DNA from: a bacterium
GTDB taxonomy: Bacteria; SZUA-182; DTGQ01
Length of the DNA stretch: 64,000 nt
Direction of reading: 5' to 3'
Assembly: GCA_040755755.1 (NCBI GenBank)
Contig: JBFLZW010000012.1
Coordinates: forward strand, 1-64,000
Part shown: one piece after another, positions 1-11,411 of the stretch
How positions within the stretch are numbered: position 1 is the stretch's first letter
Layout of the letters: every line of letters begins with the position of its first letter
Notes under the pieces: model-generated
Seen by the model: only the letters and a program-made list of their open reading frames with translations
Database searches by the model: none
What the model was told of the DNA's origin: nothing
Position numbers and translations under genes: made by a program

Positions 1-287
1 TAAAAATTAATAAAACTAAATGCCAATCTAACCATTTAATCTTCTTCCGGCTTCCAACTCTTGATTCCTGGCTCTTCTTGCACCAAAGTTTGAACAAAAT
101 TTCTATTGTACGGGCAGTAAGGGCCTATAATACTCTGCATTGTAACCAGCAGCCCGCAAATGTGTCAACGGAAAAGGACAAAGTTAACTCTCTCCATTCA
201 TCCATCCGGATATCCCTATCTTTGAAATATTCTCCAAATTCATCATTATCTTCTCCCCTCCAAGTAGTGCTCCTCAAATTAATTCAC
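1..287. other. AT-rich intergenic stretch, no gene supported
   Basis: I see no gene with a ribosome binding site or family resemblance here. An open frame from about 78 to 344 starts at TTG, has no Shine-Dalgarno and runs through the pyrG promoter, so I do not call it. Positions about 40-80 resemble, in reverse orientation, the GGAGTCAGGAGCCAGGAG-type repeat found elsewhere in this window. Confidence 0.5.
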
Positions 288-316
288 TTGAAATTAAACC
301 AATTGTTAACTATAAT
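288..316 (+). promoter_or_regulatory. sigma-70 promoter for pyrG
   Basis: A TTGAAA -35 box (288-293) and a perfect TATAAT -10 box (311-316) are separated by 17 bp and lie about 45 bp upstream of the pyrG start. It probably drives the pyrG-kdsA-kdsD-kdsC run, whose genes overlap or nearly touch. Confidence 0.7.
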
Positions 317-359
317 AGCGTCTTATATATATGTAAGGTCTTAAAAATGAAGGGGATAG

Positions 360-2800
<2,441 letters not shown>

Positions 2801-2823
2801 CAGCAGGAGTGAATACAAGAACT

Positions 2824-3795
2824 ATGGTTGATCGAGATGCTATTTTGAAGCAGGGCAAGGAAGTGCTGAGAAAGGAGGCTGCCTCGATTCTGAAGGTCGA
2901 GGAGCAGCTTGGGGAGGAATTTGTTCAGGCCGTGGATATTCTCTATCAGTGCAGCGGCCGGGTGGTAACCACCGGCATCGGCAAGTCCGGCCTGATTTGC
3001 AAGAAAATTGCCGCCACCCTTTCGAGTACCGGGACTCCTTCTTTTTTCATGCATCCTGCTGATGCGATTCACGGAGACCTGGGCATGATCGTTCCGGGGG
3101 ATGTGGTGGTGGCCATTTCCAATAGCGGGGAAACGAGTGAAATCAAGCAGTTGATCCCCTTTATCCAGCGGTTCATGATTAAATTGATTTCCATTACCGG
3201 CAATCCCAACTCCACGCTGGCCCGCTTCAGTGATGTTGTTTTGCGGGCCGAAGTCGAGGAGGAGGCATGTCCCCTGAATCTTGCCCCCACGACCAGCACC
3301 ACGGTGGCTCTGGTCATTGGCGATGCCCTGGCCATGTCGCTGATCCGCAAGCGGGGATTTCGGGCAGAGGAATTCGCCCAGTTTCACCCGGGGGGAAAGC
3401 TGGGCAGGCGGCTGTTAAAGGTCAAGGACCTGATGCATTCCGGCAGTCAGATGCCCATAGTGGGGGAGTGGCAGCCCATGAAGGAAGCCATCTACGAGAT
3501 CTCCGGCAAGCGCCTGGGGATGACCTGCGTGGTCAATCAGCAGGGTGAAGTGACCGGGATTGTTACTGATGGAGACATCCGGCGGTTGCTGGAGAAAGAC
3601 ATCAGCTTTCTCACCAAACCCGTAGGCCAGTGCATGAGCCTTCATCCCAAAATGATCGATCCTGATTCTCTTGCCGAGCATGCAGTCCAGGTCATGGAGA
3701 CGCATTCCATTACCTCCCTCCTGATTACGGACCAGGGGAAAAAGCCGATGGGGGTCATTCACCTGCACGATCTTCTCAAAGCGGGGGTAGTCTGA
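2824..3795 (+). CDS. kdsD: arabinose 5-phosphate isomerase, KpsF/GutQ family
   Basis: This isomerase converts ribulose 5-phosphate to arabinose 5-phosphate, the KdsA substrate. An N-terminal SIS sugar-isomerase domain (about residues 35-175, with TTGIGKSGLI and SNSGETSEI) is followed by two CBS domains (about 205-323). I chose the ATG at 2824, giving 323 aa; a GTG at 2809 is in frame but overlaps the GGAG ribosome site. The spacing from that site to the ATG is rather long (14 nt), so the start is not certain. It lies between kdsA and kdsC and overlaps kdsC by 1 bp. Confidence 0.95.
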   Translation: MVDRDAILKQGKEVLRKEAASILKVEEQLGEEFVQAVDILYQCSGRVVTTGIGKSGLICKKIAATLSSTGTPSFFMHPADAIHGDLGMIVPGDVVVAISNSGETSEIKQLIPFIQRFMIKLISITGNPNSTLARFSDVVLRAEVEEEACPLNLAPTTSTTVALVIGDALAMSLIRKRGFRAEEFAQFHPGGKLGRRLLKVKDLMHSGSQMPIVGEWQPMKEAIYEISGKRLGMTCVVNQQGEVTGIVTDGDIRRLLEKDISFLTKPVGQCMSLHPKMIDPDSLAEHAVQVMETHSITSLLITDQGKKPMGVIHLHDLLKAGVV

Positions 3796-4334
3796 TGCCG
3801 GACCCTGCTTCGGGCAATGAACTGGCGGTCAGAGGTCAGCGGATCCGCCTGATAGTCATGGACGTGGATGGAGTTTTGGCTGAAAGCAGGCTTATCTATA
3901 CCGACCGGGAAGGAGAGGTCCGCGCCTTCAGCGTCAAGGATGGCATGGGCATAACCCTGGCCCGGCAGGCCGGGTTGAAAATAGCCCTGATCAGTGGCCG
4001 GGAATCGGCAGTGGTAGCCCGCAGGGCTGCCGAGCTGCAGGTTCCGGATGTATACCAGGGCGTTATCAGAAAGCACGAGCCGTTTTGCCATCTCCTGCAA
4101 AAATATGGCCTTGACCGGGAACAGGTCTGCTATATCGGTGATGACGTCAATGACCTGCCCGTCCTGCGAGATGCCGGTTTGGCTGTTGCTGTGGCCGATG
4201 CGGTGGAAGAGGTCAAGCGGATCGCTCATTATGTGACTTTAGCACGGGGTGGAAATGGCGCTGTCCGTGAGATCATTGACCATATTTTGCATCTTCAGGA
4301 CCTTTATGAGGAGGCAATACAGGCCTTCTGCTGA
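3795..4334 (+). CDS. kdsC: 3-deoxy-D-manno-octulosonate 8-phosphate phosphatase
   Basis: KdsC is a HAD-superfamily phosphatase that releases free Kdo from Kdo 8-phosphate. HAD motif I is MDVDGVL with Asp23 and Asp25. Motif II lies in ALISGR and motifs III/IV in YIGDDVNDLPVL. The 179-aa length and lack of a large cap domain fit the C0 KdsC type. Start and stop overlap kdsD as TGATG. With pyrG, kdsA and kdsD it supplies every step to Kdo except CMP activation; kdsB is not in this window. Confidence 0.96.
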   Translation: MPDPASGNELAVRGQRIRLIVMDVDGVLAESRLIYTDREGEVRAFSVKDGMGITLARQAGLKIALISGRESAVVARRAAELQVPDVYQGVIRKHEPFCHLLQKYGLDREQVCYIGDDVNDLPVLRDAGLAVAVADAVEEVKRIAHYVTLARGGNGAVREIIDHILHLQDLYEEAIQAFC

Positions 4335-4353
4335 AAGCACCTGGTATCGAACC

Positions 4354-5310
4354 ATGAAAAATGTTAATTTTTCTCCAACAGCACGGCATCGAGCCGGCAA
4401 TTACCGCTGGGGAAAGAAGTTTGTCCTGGCCGGCATGCTGCTCCTTCTGTGTCTGGGGGGGGCGGCGTTGTGGTATGATTACCGATATCTGCCATATCAT
4501 CGGTACGATCATGCCGTCAGGATGATGGCTGAAAAGTTTGAAAATCTCAGGAAGAAGGCTGAAGGAATTCAAAAAGGAGGGATTCCCTCATCCGAGGACC
4601 AAACGGTGAATAACGATCAGCCAGTCACTGAAAAGAAAGATCAGCCTGAGAGGAGCGATCAAACGGATTCTCCCGTCTCCCCGGCAGAAGAAACCCTAGC
4701 GGTCGAAAATGTACCGCTGGAAACTCCTGCTGCTGTCCCGGAGAGCCCTTCCCGGCAGGCTGTCTCTCCCCAGGCTGTTGAGGAAAACAGCCCGGAGAAG
4801 ATAACCATTCAGGTCGATAAGGAGACCGAGGAGCAATTTGCAGGATATTTCGTGAAAGTATATTCCAGCATAATGAAGAATGAAGCGGAAAAAGCAGCCG
4901 CTCGCCTTGCCCGGATGAACTATTTGCCGAGAATCGTTCGAGAGCCGGGCTTTGAGGTCATGAAAAATGTCTATCTGGTTACGGATTCTTCGAACATTCA
5001 GGAGATATCTGACCGCCTGACCAGGGACGGATTTTCGGTCTACCTCCAGGAAGATCAGAAAAATCAATATACTATCAGGGTCGGATCATGTTATTATCTG
5101 GAAAGTGCAAAAAGTCTTCTAAAAAGTTTGAAACATAAAGGATATTCTGGTAATATAGTACAGGAAAAAACTGCGGTGAAATTTTACTCCGTCTTTGTAG
5201 GGAGATATTCCCGGTTTGAGGCAGCCCAGGAAGATCAGAGGCAGTTGAGCATGAAAGGGTTTCCCATGGCCACCGTAACTGCGGGAATTCCTGCTTCGGA
5301 CGATCAGTGA
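4354..5310 (+). CDS. membrane-anchored SPOR-domain protein
   Basis: The product is about 318 aa. One transmembrane segment near residues 25-45 (FVLAGMLLLLCLGGAALW) follows a basic N-terminus. A polar, Glu/Pro/Ser-rich linker of about 120 residues comes next, then a C-terminal region (about 165-312) with two SPOR-like alpha/beta units, the second around YTIRVGSCYY and FYSVFVGRYSRF. SPOR domains bind denuded glycan strands at division septa, so a periplasmic cell-wall role is likely. The ATG at 4354 lacks a clear ribosome site; an in-frame ATG at 4306 inside kdsC has a better one. It sits where lptC often follows kdsC but does not resemble LptC. Confidence 0.75.
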   Translation: MKNVNFSPTARHRAGNYRWGKKFVLAGMLLLLCLGGAALWYDYRYLPYHRYDHAVRMMAEKFENLRKKAEGIQKGGIPSSEDQTVNNDQPVTEKKDQPERSDQTDSPVSPAEETLAVENVPLETPAAVPESPSRQAVSPQAVEENSPEKITIQVDKETEEQFAGYFVKVYSSIMKNEAEKAAARLARMNYLPRIVREPGFEVMKNVYLVTDSSNIQEISDRLTRDGFSVYLQEDQKNQYTIRVGSCYYLESAKSLLKSLKHKGYSGNIVQEKTAVKFYSVFVGRYSRFEAAQEDQRQLSMKGFPMATVTAGIPASDDQ

Positions 5311-5311
5311 A

Positions 5312-5749
5312 ATGGTGACCTTGAGGCGGGAAACCGGTGGAGCTGACGGAAAGATGAAGGAAGAAGTTCCGGGGAAAACCGGACAGAAGAGGGAATTCCC
5401 GGAGAAAATGTTTTATAGGATCGGCGAAGTCAGCCAGATTCTTGAGGTAAAGCCTTTTGTAATTCGCTATTGGGAATCGGAATTCAAACAGCTGCGGCCT
5501 GCCAAGAATGAAACGGGGCAGCGTGTTTACCGGAAAAAAGATGTTCTGATCCTGCTCAGGATCAAGGAATTATTATATGAGGAGCTTTATACGATTCCCG
5601 GAGCCAGAAAACGGCTGGAGCGGGACCGCCTTGAAGCCAGAAAACCGAAATCTCCCGATGAAGAATACGGGCAGATTCGGGAAATATTACAGAAGCATAA
5701 AAGAAAATTGATAGAAGTCAAACACTTCCTGGAAAGCTATCCAGGTTAA
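5312..5749 (+). CDS. MerR-family transcriptional regulator
   Basis: The product is 145 aa. The winged-helix DNA-binding domain starts at [13 protein letters not shown] and continues with VIRYWESEF and [18 protein letters not shown], typical of MerR proteins. A charged helical tail follows, with no metal-binding cysteines or effector domain. The start is uncertain: in-frame ATGs at 5354 and 5408 are alternatives, the last preceded by GGAG. It begins one base after the upstream stop and lies just before tRNA-Pro, a MerR-tRNA-Pro neighbourhood familiar from Deltaproteobacteria. The target is unknown. Confidence 0.88.
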   Translation: MVTLRRETGGADGKMKEEVPGKTGQKREFPEKMFYRIGEVSQILEVKPFVIRYWESEFKQLRPAKNETGQRVYRKKDVLILLRIKELLYEELYTIPGARKRLERDRLEARKPKSPDEEYGQIREILQKHKRKLIEVKHFLESYPG

Positions 5750-5751
5750 GG

Positions 5752-5786
5752 AGTGAGAATTCAGGAGTAAGGAGTCAGGAATAGAC
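5752..5786. repeat. GGAGTCAGGA-type dispersed repeat
   Basis: A run of GGAGT-like units (TTCAGGAGTAAGGAGTCAGG) follows the MerR stop codon. The same unit occurs at 8300-8376, inside cysS at 40393-40436, and probably in reverse near 40-80, so it is a dispersed family and not a local accident. Confidence 0.6.
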
Positions 5787-5819
5787 AGATTCCTGATGAG
5801 GCAAGTGACCAGATAATTC

Positions 5820-5893
5820 CGGGGCGTAGCGCAGCCTGGTAGCGCACTGGCATGGGGTGTCAGTGGTCGGAGGTTCAAATCCTCTCGCCCCGA
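5820..5893 (+). tRNA. tRNA-Pro(GGG)
   Basis: A 74-nt cloverleaf: acceptor arm CGGGGCG/CGCCCCG, D arm GCGC/GCGC, anticodon stem CTGGC/GTCAG around loop ATGGGGT (anticodon GGG), and T arm GGAGG-TTCAAAT-CCTCT. The discriminator is A and CCA is not encoded. Confidence 0.93.
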
Positions 5894-5918
5894 TCAGCTT
5901 GATCAGTTATTCGAACGG

Positions 5919-5948
5919 GAAGGGACATGAATCATGTCCCTTCTGTGT
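5919..5948 (+). terminator. perfect hairpin, probable terminator after tRNA-Pro
   Basis: GAAGGGACATG (5919-5929) and CATGTCCCTTC (5933-5943) form an 11-bp perfect stem with a 3-nt loop, followed by TGTGTTTT. It lies 25 bp past tRNA-Pro. It overlaps an in-frame ATG at 5934, which argues against that codon as the start of the next gene. An operator is the alternative reading because the dyad is nearly gapless. Confidence 0.55.
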
Positions 5949-6017
5949 TTTAGCAGGCAGGAGATATGCATAAAGCTAATACTGAGGGTGGTGAGCGGTG
6001 CTGTGAATGTCCCTCTG

Positions 6018-7421
6018 ATGCCGAAAGGCAATGAGCACAAAAAGTATGATGTTATTATCGTCGGTACTGGACCGGCGGCAATCTTTACCGCCCTTGAACT
6101 GGCCGATAGCCGGGCTAAGGTTTTAATGCTGGAGCAGGGCAAGGATATCGGCCAGCGGCAATGTCTGGCTGCCGAGCAGAAGATCACCTGTAACCGGTGT
6201 CAACCCTGCTCTTTGCTCTCCGGGTGGGGTGGAGCCGGGGCTTACAGCGATGGGAAATTGACGCTCTCCTCCGAGGTTGGAGGATTTCTGGATGAGTATT
6301 TGTCCCCGCAGGAGCACAAAGAGCTGATTGACTATGTTGACCAGCTCTACTGCCGGTTCGGCGCTCCGGATTACGTCTACGGCACCGATACTGAAGCCAT
6401 TGTTCAACTTCAGCGAAAGGCGACGCTCCACGATCTGACATTGATCCCATCCCGCATCAGGCATATGGGCACTGACCAGTGCCTGGAAATTCTGAAGACT
6501 TTCCGGCAGCATCTTGATTCCAGAATAGATATGCTTTTTTCCACATCCGTTCAGGAAATCATGGTCCGGGAGGAATCCGCCGTGGGGGTTCGTACTACAG
6601 GCGGGCAGGAATTTTTTTCGGACTTCGTTGTCGTGGCCCCGGGACGGGTGGGAGCGAACTGGCTGAAACGGGAGGCCGATCGGCTGCATCTTGCCACCCT
6701 GAAAAATCCGGTGGACATCGGGGTGCGGGTGGAGGTTCCGGCGGCAGTGCTGGAGCCGCTCACCCAGATTACCTATGAGCCGAAGCTCATTTTCCACAGC
6801 CGGCGGTTTGATGACCGGGTGCGGACCTTTTGTATGAATCCCTATGGAAAGGTGGTTATTGAGTACTGCCAGGGGGTTCATCTGGTCAACGGCCACAGTT
6901 ATGCCAGAAGCAAGACGGAAAATACGAACTTCGCTCTTTTAGTGAGCACGAAATTTACCGAACCCTTCGATCGTCCGATATCGTATGGCCGCTACCTGGC
7001 CCGTCTGGCCAATTTTTTAAGCGGCGGAATCATTGTCCAGCGCCTTGGGGACCTTGTAATGGGCAGACGTTCGACTCCAGATCGAATACGAAGGAATGTG
7101 ATTGTGCCTTCTCTGCCGGAGGCAACGCCGGGAGACCTGAGCTTCGCCCTGCCGTATCGGTATCTGTCAAACATCATCGAGATGCTGGAGGCCATGAGCA
7201 ATCTTGCCCCGGGCATCAATTCACGGCATACACTGCTCTACGGCCTTGAGGTCAAGTTTTATTCCCTGCGCCTGCAGCTTACAAGCTCGTTTGAAACACC
7301 TATTCACAACCTGTATGCTATCGGTGACGGAGCTGGATTGACCCGCGGGCTGATGCAGGCTTCCATCTCGGGAGTAGTGGCAGCGCGAAGCATTCGGCAA
7401 AGGATGACGGGAACCGGCTGA
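6018..7421 (+). CDS. FAD-dependent dehydrogenase, COG2509-like
   Basis: An oxidoreductase of about 467 aa. The N-terminus has a Rossmann dinucleotide-binding motif (VGTGPAA). A cysteine cluster (CNRCQPC) then leads into SGWGGAGAYSDGKL, typical of the uncharacterised FAD-dependent dehydrogenases grouped as COG2509. The C-terminus has a second FAD-contact segment (LYAIGDGAGLTRG). The substrate is unknown. I chose the ATG at 6018, just before the Rossmann fold; upstream GTGs and an ATG at 5934 are in frame, but the last lies in a hairpin. It occupies the place where surE often precedes pcm. Confidence 0.82.
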   Translation: MPKGNEHKKYDVIIVGTGPAAIFTALELADSRAKVLMLEQGKDIGQRQCLAAEQKITCNRCQPCSLLSGWGGAGAYSDGKLTLSSEVGGFLDEYLSPQEHKELIDYVDQLYCRFGAPDYVYGTDTEAIVQLQRKATLHDLTLIPSRIRHMGTDQCLEILKTFRQHLDSRIDMLFSTSVQEIMVREESAVGVRTTGGQEFFSDFVVVAPGRVGANWLKREADRLHLATLKNPVDIGVRVEVPAAVLEPLTQITYEPKLIFHSRRFDDRVRTFCMNPYGKVVIEYCQGVHLVNGHSYARSKTENTNFALLVSTKFTEPFDRPISYGRYLARLANFLSGGIIVQRLGDLVMGRRSTPDRIRRNVIVPSLPEATPGDLSFALPYRYLSNIIEMLEAMSNLAPGINSRHTLLYGLEVKFYSLRLQLTSSFETPIHNLYAIGDGAGLTRGLMQASISGVVAARSIRQRMTGTG

Positions 7422-7447
7422 AAATGCCAGGCAATACCTGAAATCGA

Positions 7448-7621
7448 TTCGCTCATATGGGATAGATGGCACACATCCGATGGTACGTATTAAGGATGGA
7501 AGAATGCTCTCCCGCAGAGACGCAGAGGCGCAGAGAATGACTGAAAATCATATCCTCGGCGTCTCAGCGTCTCTGCGGGAGAAATACACCACTGCCGTGT
7601 CGTCTTTCCCATAAGAGCTAA
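7448..7621. mobile_element. MITE-like element, copy 1
   Basis: A 174-bp noncoding element. Its ends TTCGCTCATAT... (7448) and ...ATAAGAGCTAA (7621) are inverted repeats matching at 20 of 25 positions. TCGA flanks both sides (7444-7447 and 7622-7625) as a possible 4-bp target duplication. A nested hairpin has 16-bp perfect arms, TCTCCCGCAGAGACGC (7508-7523) and its complement (7567-7582). A related element is at 22687-22871. Neither encodes a transposase, so mobilisation in trans is assumed. Confidence 0.7.
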
Positions 7622-7629
7622 TCGATATT

Positions 7630-8289
7630 ATGGAGAATGGAAAAGCTGTGGATTATCAGATTCAGCGGGAGAGGATGGTTCAGGAGCAGTTGATAGCCAG
7701 GGGGATCAAGGATAAGGATGTCCTGCAGGCCATGCGGAAAATACCACGGCATCTTTTCGTAGAGGATGCATTTGCCCTGCGTGCCTATGGAGACCACCCC
7801 CTGCCCATTGGTGAAAAACAGACCATTTCCCAGCCCTATATGGTTGGTTACATGGCCGAAGCCCTGGCAGTGAATAAAAAATCCCGGGTGCTGGAAATTG
7901 GCACCGGCTCAGGGTATCAGACCGCGGTCCTTGCGGAAATCTGCCAGAAGGTTTATTCCGTCGAGCGGATCAAGAGCCTGGCGCAAAAAGCCCAAAAGCT
8001 TCTGGAGCAGCTAGGGTATCATAACTTTCAAATCCTGGTCGATGACGGCAGCAGGGGGTGGCTGGAAAAGGCCCCTTTTCAGGGAATCATTATTTCAGCC
8101 TCGGCGCCCAGTGTCCCTCTCTCCCTGTGTGAGCAGCTCGAAGAGGGTGGACGGATGGTAGTTCCTGTCGGTACGGAAAAGTCCCAGATATTACGCATAG
8201 TCCATAAAAAGAACGGCCGGATCATTGAGGAGGAAAAACTCCATTGCTCATTCGTAAAGCTTATCGGTGAATACGGATGGAGTGAGTAG
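7630..8289 (+). CDS. pcm: protein-L-isoaspartate O-methyltransferase
   Basis: PCM methylates isoaspartyl residues from S-adenosylmethionine so that aged proteins can be repaired. The 219-aa product has the family's IGEKQTISQPYMV segment, SAM motif I (VLEIGTGSGYQTAVLAEI) and a post-I acidic stretch (YSVERI). The ATG at 7630 lies 8 bp past the MITE-like element and has only a weak ribosome site. A GTG at 7648 (V-D-Y-Q...) matches the usual family start better and has GGAA 5 nt upstream. Linkage to an RpoS-like gene recalls the surE-pcm-nlpD-rpoS order. Confidence 0.95.
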   Translation: MENGKAVDYQIQRERMVQEQLIARGIKDKDVLQAMRKIPRHLFVEDAFALRAYGDHPLPIGEKQTISQPYMVGYMAEALAVNKKSRVLEIGTGSGYQTAVLAEICQKVYSVERIKSLAQKAQKLLEQLGYHNFQILVDDGSRGWLEKAPFQGIIISASAPSVPLSLCEQLEEGGRMVVPVGTEKSQILRIVHKKNGRIIEEEKLHCSFVKLIGEYGWSE

Positions 8290-8299
8290 GAAAAAGGCA

Positions 8300-8376
8300 G
8301 CAGCCAGGAGACAGAAGTCAGGAGCCAGGAGAAAAAAGGTATTTATTCTGGCTTCTGACTCCTGAATTCTGACTTG
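8300..8376. repeat. GGAGTCAGGAG repeat pair forming an imperfect hairpin
   Basis: Units such as GTCAGGAGCCAGGAG on one side and CTGGCTTCTGACTCCTG on the other form an imperfect inverted repeat matching at about 19 of 24 positions. It lies between pcm and tRNA-Pro(CGG) and belongs to the same family as the repeats near 5752 and inside cysS. Confidence 0.6.
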
Positions 8377-8444
8377 TGGCATTAATTATACTTGAGAAAA
8401 TTTTCAATTTCTGGTAGGCTTTAGTATCTATCCGCCATTAAAAT

Positions 8445-8519
<75 letters not shown>

Positions 8520-8660
8520 TTTACCATATAGTCAGTGAAATTATCTTCCTGCGTTTGAGAATTCTAAGCATTTAATCCGATCTCTTGCCTGCCCCAGTCG
8601 ATAATACTATTAAGGAAGCAGATTTTCATCCGATTGTTCAACTGGAAGAAGGATACTATA

Positions 8661-9617
8661 GTGGAAAAGTTCTTTGCTGGTGATTTGGATGAGGATACCC
8701 TGCCTGAATTCGATGACGAGGGACTGCTCACCGGGCGCGGAGAATCTTCTGGTTATGAGGAAGATTCGGAACAGCAGGAGCAGGAGGGGAGGAGAGGCAA
8801 AAGAAAGGCCTGTTTTGATCCTGTCCAGAAATATTTCAGTGATGTCAGCCGGTTGAGTGTTTTGACTGCGGAAGAAGAGTTTCTCCTGGCCAAGAGGGCC
8901 TGCCAGGGTGAATTTGAAGCCCGTGCAGAGATGATCAAGGGGAACCTTCGGCTGGTCATCAGTATTGCCAAGAGGTATGTGAACCGGGGACTCCCGCTGC
9001 TGGACCTGATCGAAGAGGGAAACTTAGGGTTAATTAAAGCCGTCGAGCGATACGATCCGGATAAGGGGTATCGGTTCAGTACCTATGCCACCTGGTGGAT
9101 CAAACAATCCATTATCCGGTCTCTGGCCAAACATTCGGGTACGATCCGCCTGCCGATCAATGTTGCCGAAACGGTTAACCGTTTTGTTCACGTACTGCGG
9201 AGCATGGCTCAAAAACTGGGCAGGGATCCGACCTGTTTAGAGCTGGCTCAGGTAATGGATATGCCTCTCGGTAAGATAAAGGAACTTCAGGACTTGCTGC
9301 AGAAGAGCATATCGCTGGACTCCCTTTCGGAAAGCAGGGGAAATACTCCCATCAGGGATTTTCTTGAGGATACATCCACTCTTCCGCCGGACGAATCGAT
9401 TGATGTGTTTGAGCAAAAAAAATATATTTCCATCCTGCTCAGTCTGCTGAACGAAAATGAAAATGAAATCATGCGGTTGCGCTTTGGACTCGATGGAGGA
9501 GGCGGAATGACCCTGGAGCAGATTGGTCAGATCTACGGAGTAACGCGGGAAAGGATCAGGCAGATTGAGGGGGCTGCCGTGCGAAAATTACGGAAATTTT
9601 TGCGAAGGGAAGAATAA
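8661..9617 (+). CDS. rpoS: RNA polymerase sigma factor, RpoS/RpoD-like
   Basis: A group 1/2 sigma-70 factor of about 318 aa, the length of RpoS and much shorter than RpoD. Region 1.2 (DPVQKYFSDVSRLSVLT) is followed by region 2 (NLRLVISIAKRYVNRGLPL, GYRFSTYATWWIKQSI), region 3, and region 4.2 (TLEQIGQIYGVTRERIRQIE). An acidic N-terminal tail of about 50 residues precedes them. I prefer the GTG at 8661 because GAAGGA lies about 9 nt upstream; a TTG at 8634 would add 9 residues. Linkage to pcm supports the rpoS name, but the general-stress role is inference. Confidence 0.88.
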   Translation: MEKFFAGDLDEDTLPEFDDEGLLTGRGESSGYEEDSEQQEQEGRRGKRKACFDPVQKYFSDVSRLSVLTAEEEFLLAKRACQGEFEARAEMIKGNLRLVISIAKRYVNRGLPLLDLIEEGNLGLIKAVERYDPDKGYRFSTYATWWIKQSIIRSLAKHSGTIRLPINVAETVNRFVHVLRSMAQKLGRDPTCLELAQVMDMPLGKIKELQDLLQKSISLDSLSESRGNTPIRDFLEDTSTLPPDESIDVFEQKKYISILLSLLNENENEIMRLRFGLDGGGGMTLEQIGQIYGVTRERIRQIEGAAVRKLRKFLRREE

Positions 9618-9622
9618 AAGGC

Positions 9623-9651
9623 TTGACAGATGCGGCCGGGATGGATATACT
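9623..9651 (+). promoter_or_regulatory. sigma-70 promoter for rho
   Basis: TTGACA (9623-9628) and TATACT (9646-9651) are 17 bp apart and begin 6 bp after the sigma-factor stop codon. Transcription would begin near 9658, leaving about 460 nt of leader before rho. Confidence 0.8.
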
Positions 9652-9657
9652 ATATCT

Positions 9658-10118
9658 CGGAAATCAAATCCGCAAGATGTAGGATATCTCCACCTACCCA
9701 AAGGAACTTTTATCTAACCCAACAAAACTAATTTTAAGGTTTACTTATCCACGATAAAATTTGCTGAAAAAATACGTGATAAAGAGTAATTACCACACAC
9801 TTTAGGTAATTTATGGAAGTTACAGGGTTTTACGAGGTTGATGGTCGAGTAGAGCCGGTCTTCACAATTAATCGGAAACCCTGAAAGAAGTCGTTATCAG
9901 ATTTTCTGCCGATAAGAATAGTGTAGTGATTTTCGGATAGTATTTTGCCTTCCTAGACGCAGTAAAAAATCGAAGTAACTATCAGAAATACTTTTGTTAT
10001 TTCATGTTCGGCAGGAGGGTGAAACCAAGGGTGAGGCAAAGGTGGGGCGATTCACAGCCATTTATGGAAAGGAAGGTACTATTTTTTCAGGAAGACTATT
10101 TATAAGGGATGAGCGCTA
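9658..10118 (+). other. long rho leader with a possible decayed ORF
   Basis: No intact gene over 461 nt. A 23-codon ORF (9813-9884) ends in TGA. After a -1 shift at 9878 the frame stays open to 10105 except for one TAG at 9938-9940, which suggests a decayed gene of about 98 codons. Alternatively the same bases form structured RNA: CAGGGTTT (9823-9830) pairs perfectly with AAACCCTG (9876-9883), and GGTTGAT (9836-9842) pairs with ATTAATC (9867-9873). Long autoregulatory leaders are known for rho in other bacteria. I cannot decide between the two. Confidence 0.4.
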
Positions 10119-11375
10119 ATGAATATCGCTGAGCTTAAACAGAAAAACATGGGCGAATTGAGTGATGTGGCTAAGGAGTTAGGAGTATCATCAATCAGCA
10201 ACTTACGCAAGTCGGAGCTGATTTTTAAAATTTTACAGACCCAGACAGAAAAAAACGGGCTCATTTTTGGTGAGGGGGTTTTGGAAACCCTGCCGGACGG
10301 TTTTGGTTTCCTGCGTGCTCCGGATTATAATTATCTTCCGGGGCCTGACGATATCTATATTTCTCCATCACAAATCCGTAAATTTGACTTACAGACCGGT
10401 GATACGGTTTCCGGCCAGATACGGCCTCCCAAAGATAACGAGAAGTATTTTGCTCTTCTGAAGGTGGAAGCGGTCAACCGTGAAAACCCGGACATGGCCA
10501 AGCAGAAGATACTCTTTGACAATTTGACCCCTCTTTATCCTAACAAGCGCCTCTGTCTGGAAACATCCTCCACCGAACTGTCAGGCCGGATAATGGATTT
10601 ACTGACTCCTATCGGCAAGGGGCAGAGAGGTCTGATCGTATCACCTCCCAGGACCGGGAAAACCATGCTTCTTCAATCAATTGCCAACAGCATTACTCAG
10701 AACCATCCGGAAGTGTTTCTCATTGTGCTCCTGATCGATGAGCGCCCGGAGGAGGTGACCGATATGCAGCGTTCCGTCAAGGGAGAGGTTGTCAGCTCAA
10801 CCTTTGACGAACCGCCGGAGCGGCATATCCAGGTTGCACAGATGGTCATTGAAAAGGCCAAACGGCTTGTGGAATACAAGAACGATGTCGTTATTCTGCT
10901 CGACAGTATCACCCGGTTAGCCCGGGCCTATAACGCCATTATTCCTTCCAGCGGGAAGATTCTTTCCGGCGGTATCGACGCCAACGCCCTTCAGTGGCCA
11001 AAGCGGTTTTTCGGTACAGCCAGAAACATCGAGGAGGGAGGAAGCCTGACTATTATTGCCACGGCCCTGGTTGATACGGGGAGCCGGATGGATGACGTAA
11101 TTTTTGAAGAGTTTAAGGGCACGGGAAATATGGAGATTCATCTGGATAGAAAGCTCGTGGATAAGAGAGTCTTTCCTGCACTTGATATCGATCGTTCGGG
11201 AACTCGAAAGGAAGAGCTGCTGCTGAGCCAGAATCAGTTGAATCGGGTGTGGATACTCAGAAAGATTCTTTCCCCTCTGAGCGTGGTTGAAAAAATGGAA
11301 TTCTTGCAGGAGAAACTGCGGCAAACCAAGAGTAATGAAGAATTCCTGAACTTTATGAACAAGATGGAAGACTAA
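10119..11375 (+). CDS. rho: transcription termination factor Rho
   Basis: Rho is a hexameric RNA-dependent ATPase that releases nascent transcripts. The 418-aa product has the N-terminal helical Rho_N segment ([19 protein letters not shown]), the cold-shock-like RNA-binding domain ([18 protein letters not shown]), Walker A in [10 protein letters not shown], Walker B in [16 protein letters not shown], and the Q- and R-loop region around [18 protein letters not shown]. No large insertion interrupts the RNA-binding domain. It is preceded by a long leader, so autoregulation is possible. Confidence 0.98.
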   Translation: MNIAELKQKNMGELSDVAKELGVSSISNLRKSELIFKILQTQTEKNGLIFGEGVLETLPDGFGFLRAPDYNYLPGPDDIYISPSQIRKFDLQTGDTVSGQIRPPKDNEKYFALLKVEAVNRENPDMAKQKILFDNLTPLYPNKRLCLETSSTELSGRIMDLLTPIGKGQRGLIVSPPRTGKTMLLQSIANSITQNHPEVFLIVLLIDERPEEVTDMQRSVKGEVVSSTFDEPPERHIQVAQMVIEKAKRLVEYKNDVVILLDSITRLARAYNAIIPSSGKILSGGIDANALQWPKRFFGTARNIEEGGSLTIIATALVDTGSRMDDVIFEEFKGTGNMEIHLDRKLVDKRVFPALDIDRSGTRKEELLLSQNQLNRVWILRKILSPLSVVEKMEFLQEKLRQTKSNEEFLNFMNKMED

Positions 11376-11411
11376 TCCAAAAAATTTTTATTTGACCTCC
11401 CTCTTTTCCCC

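Noticed and set aside
78-344. 88-codon open frame before pyrG
   Set aside because: TTG start, no ribosome site, no family likeness, and it runs through the pyrG promoter.
7508-7582. CRISPR-like repeat from the CGCAGAGACGCAGAG units
   Set aside because: Units are inverted arms of one hairpin, not regularly spaced direct repeats; no cas genes nearby.
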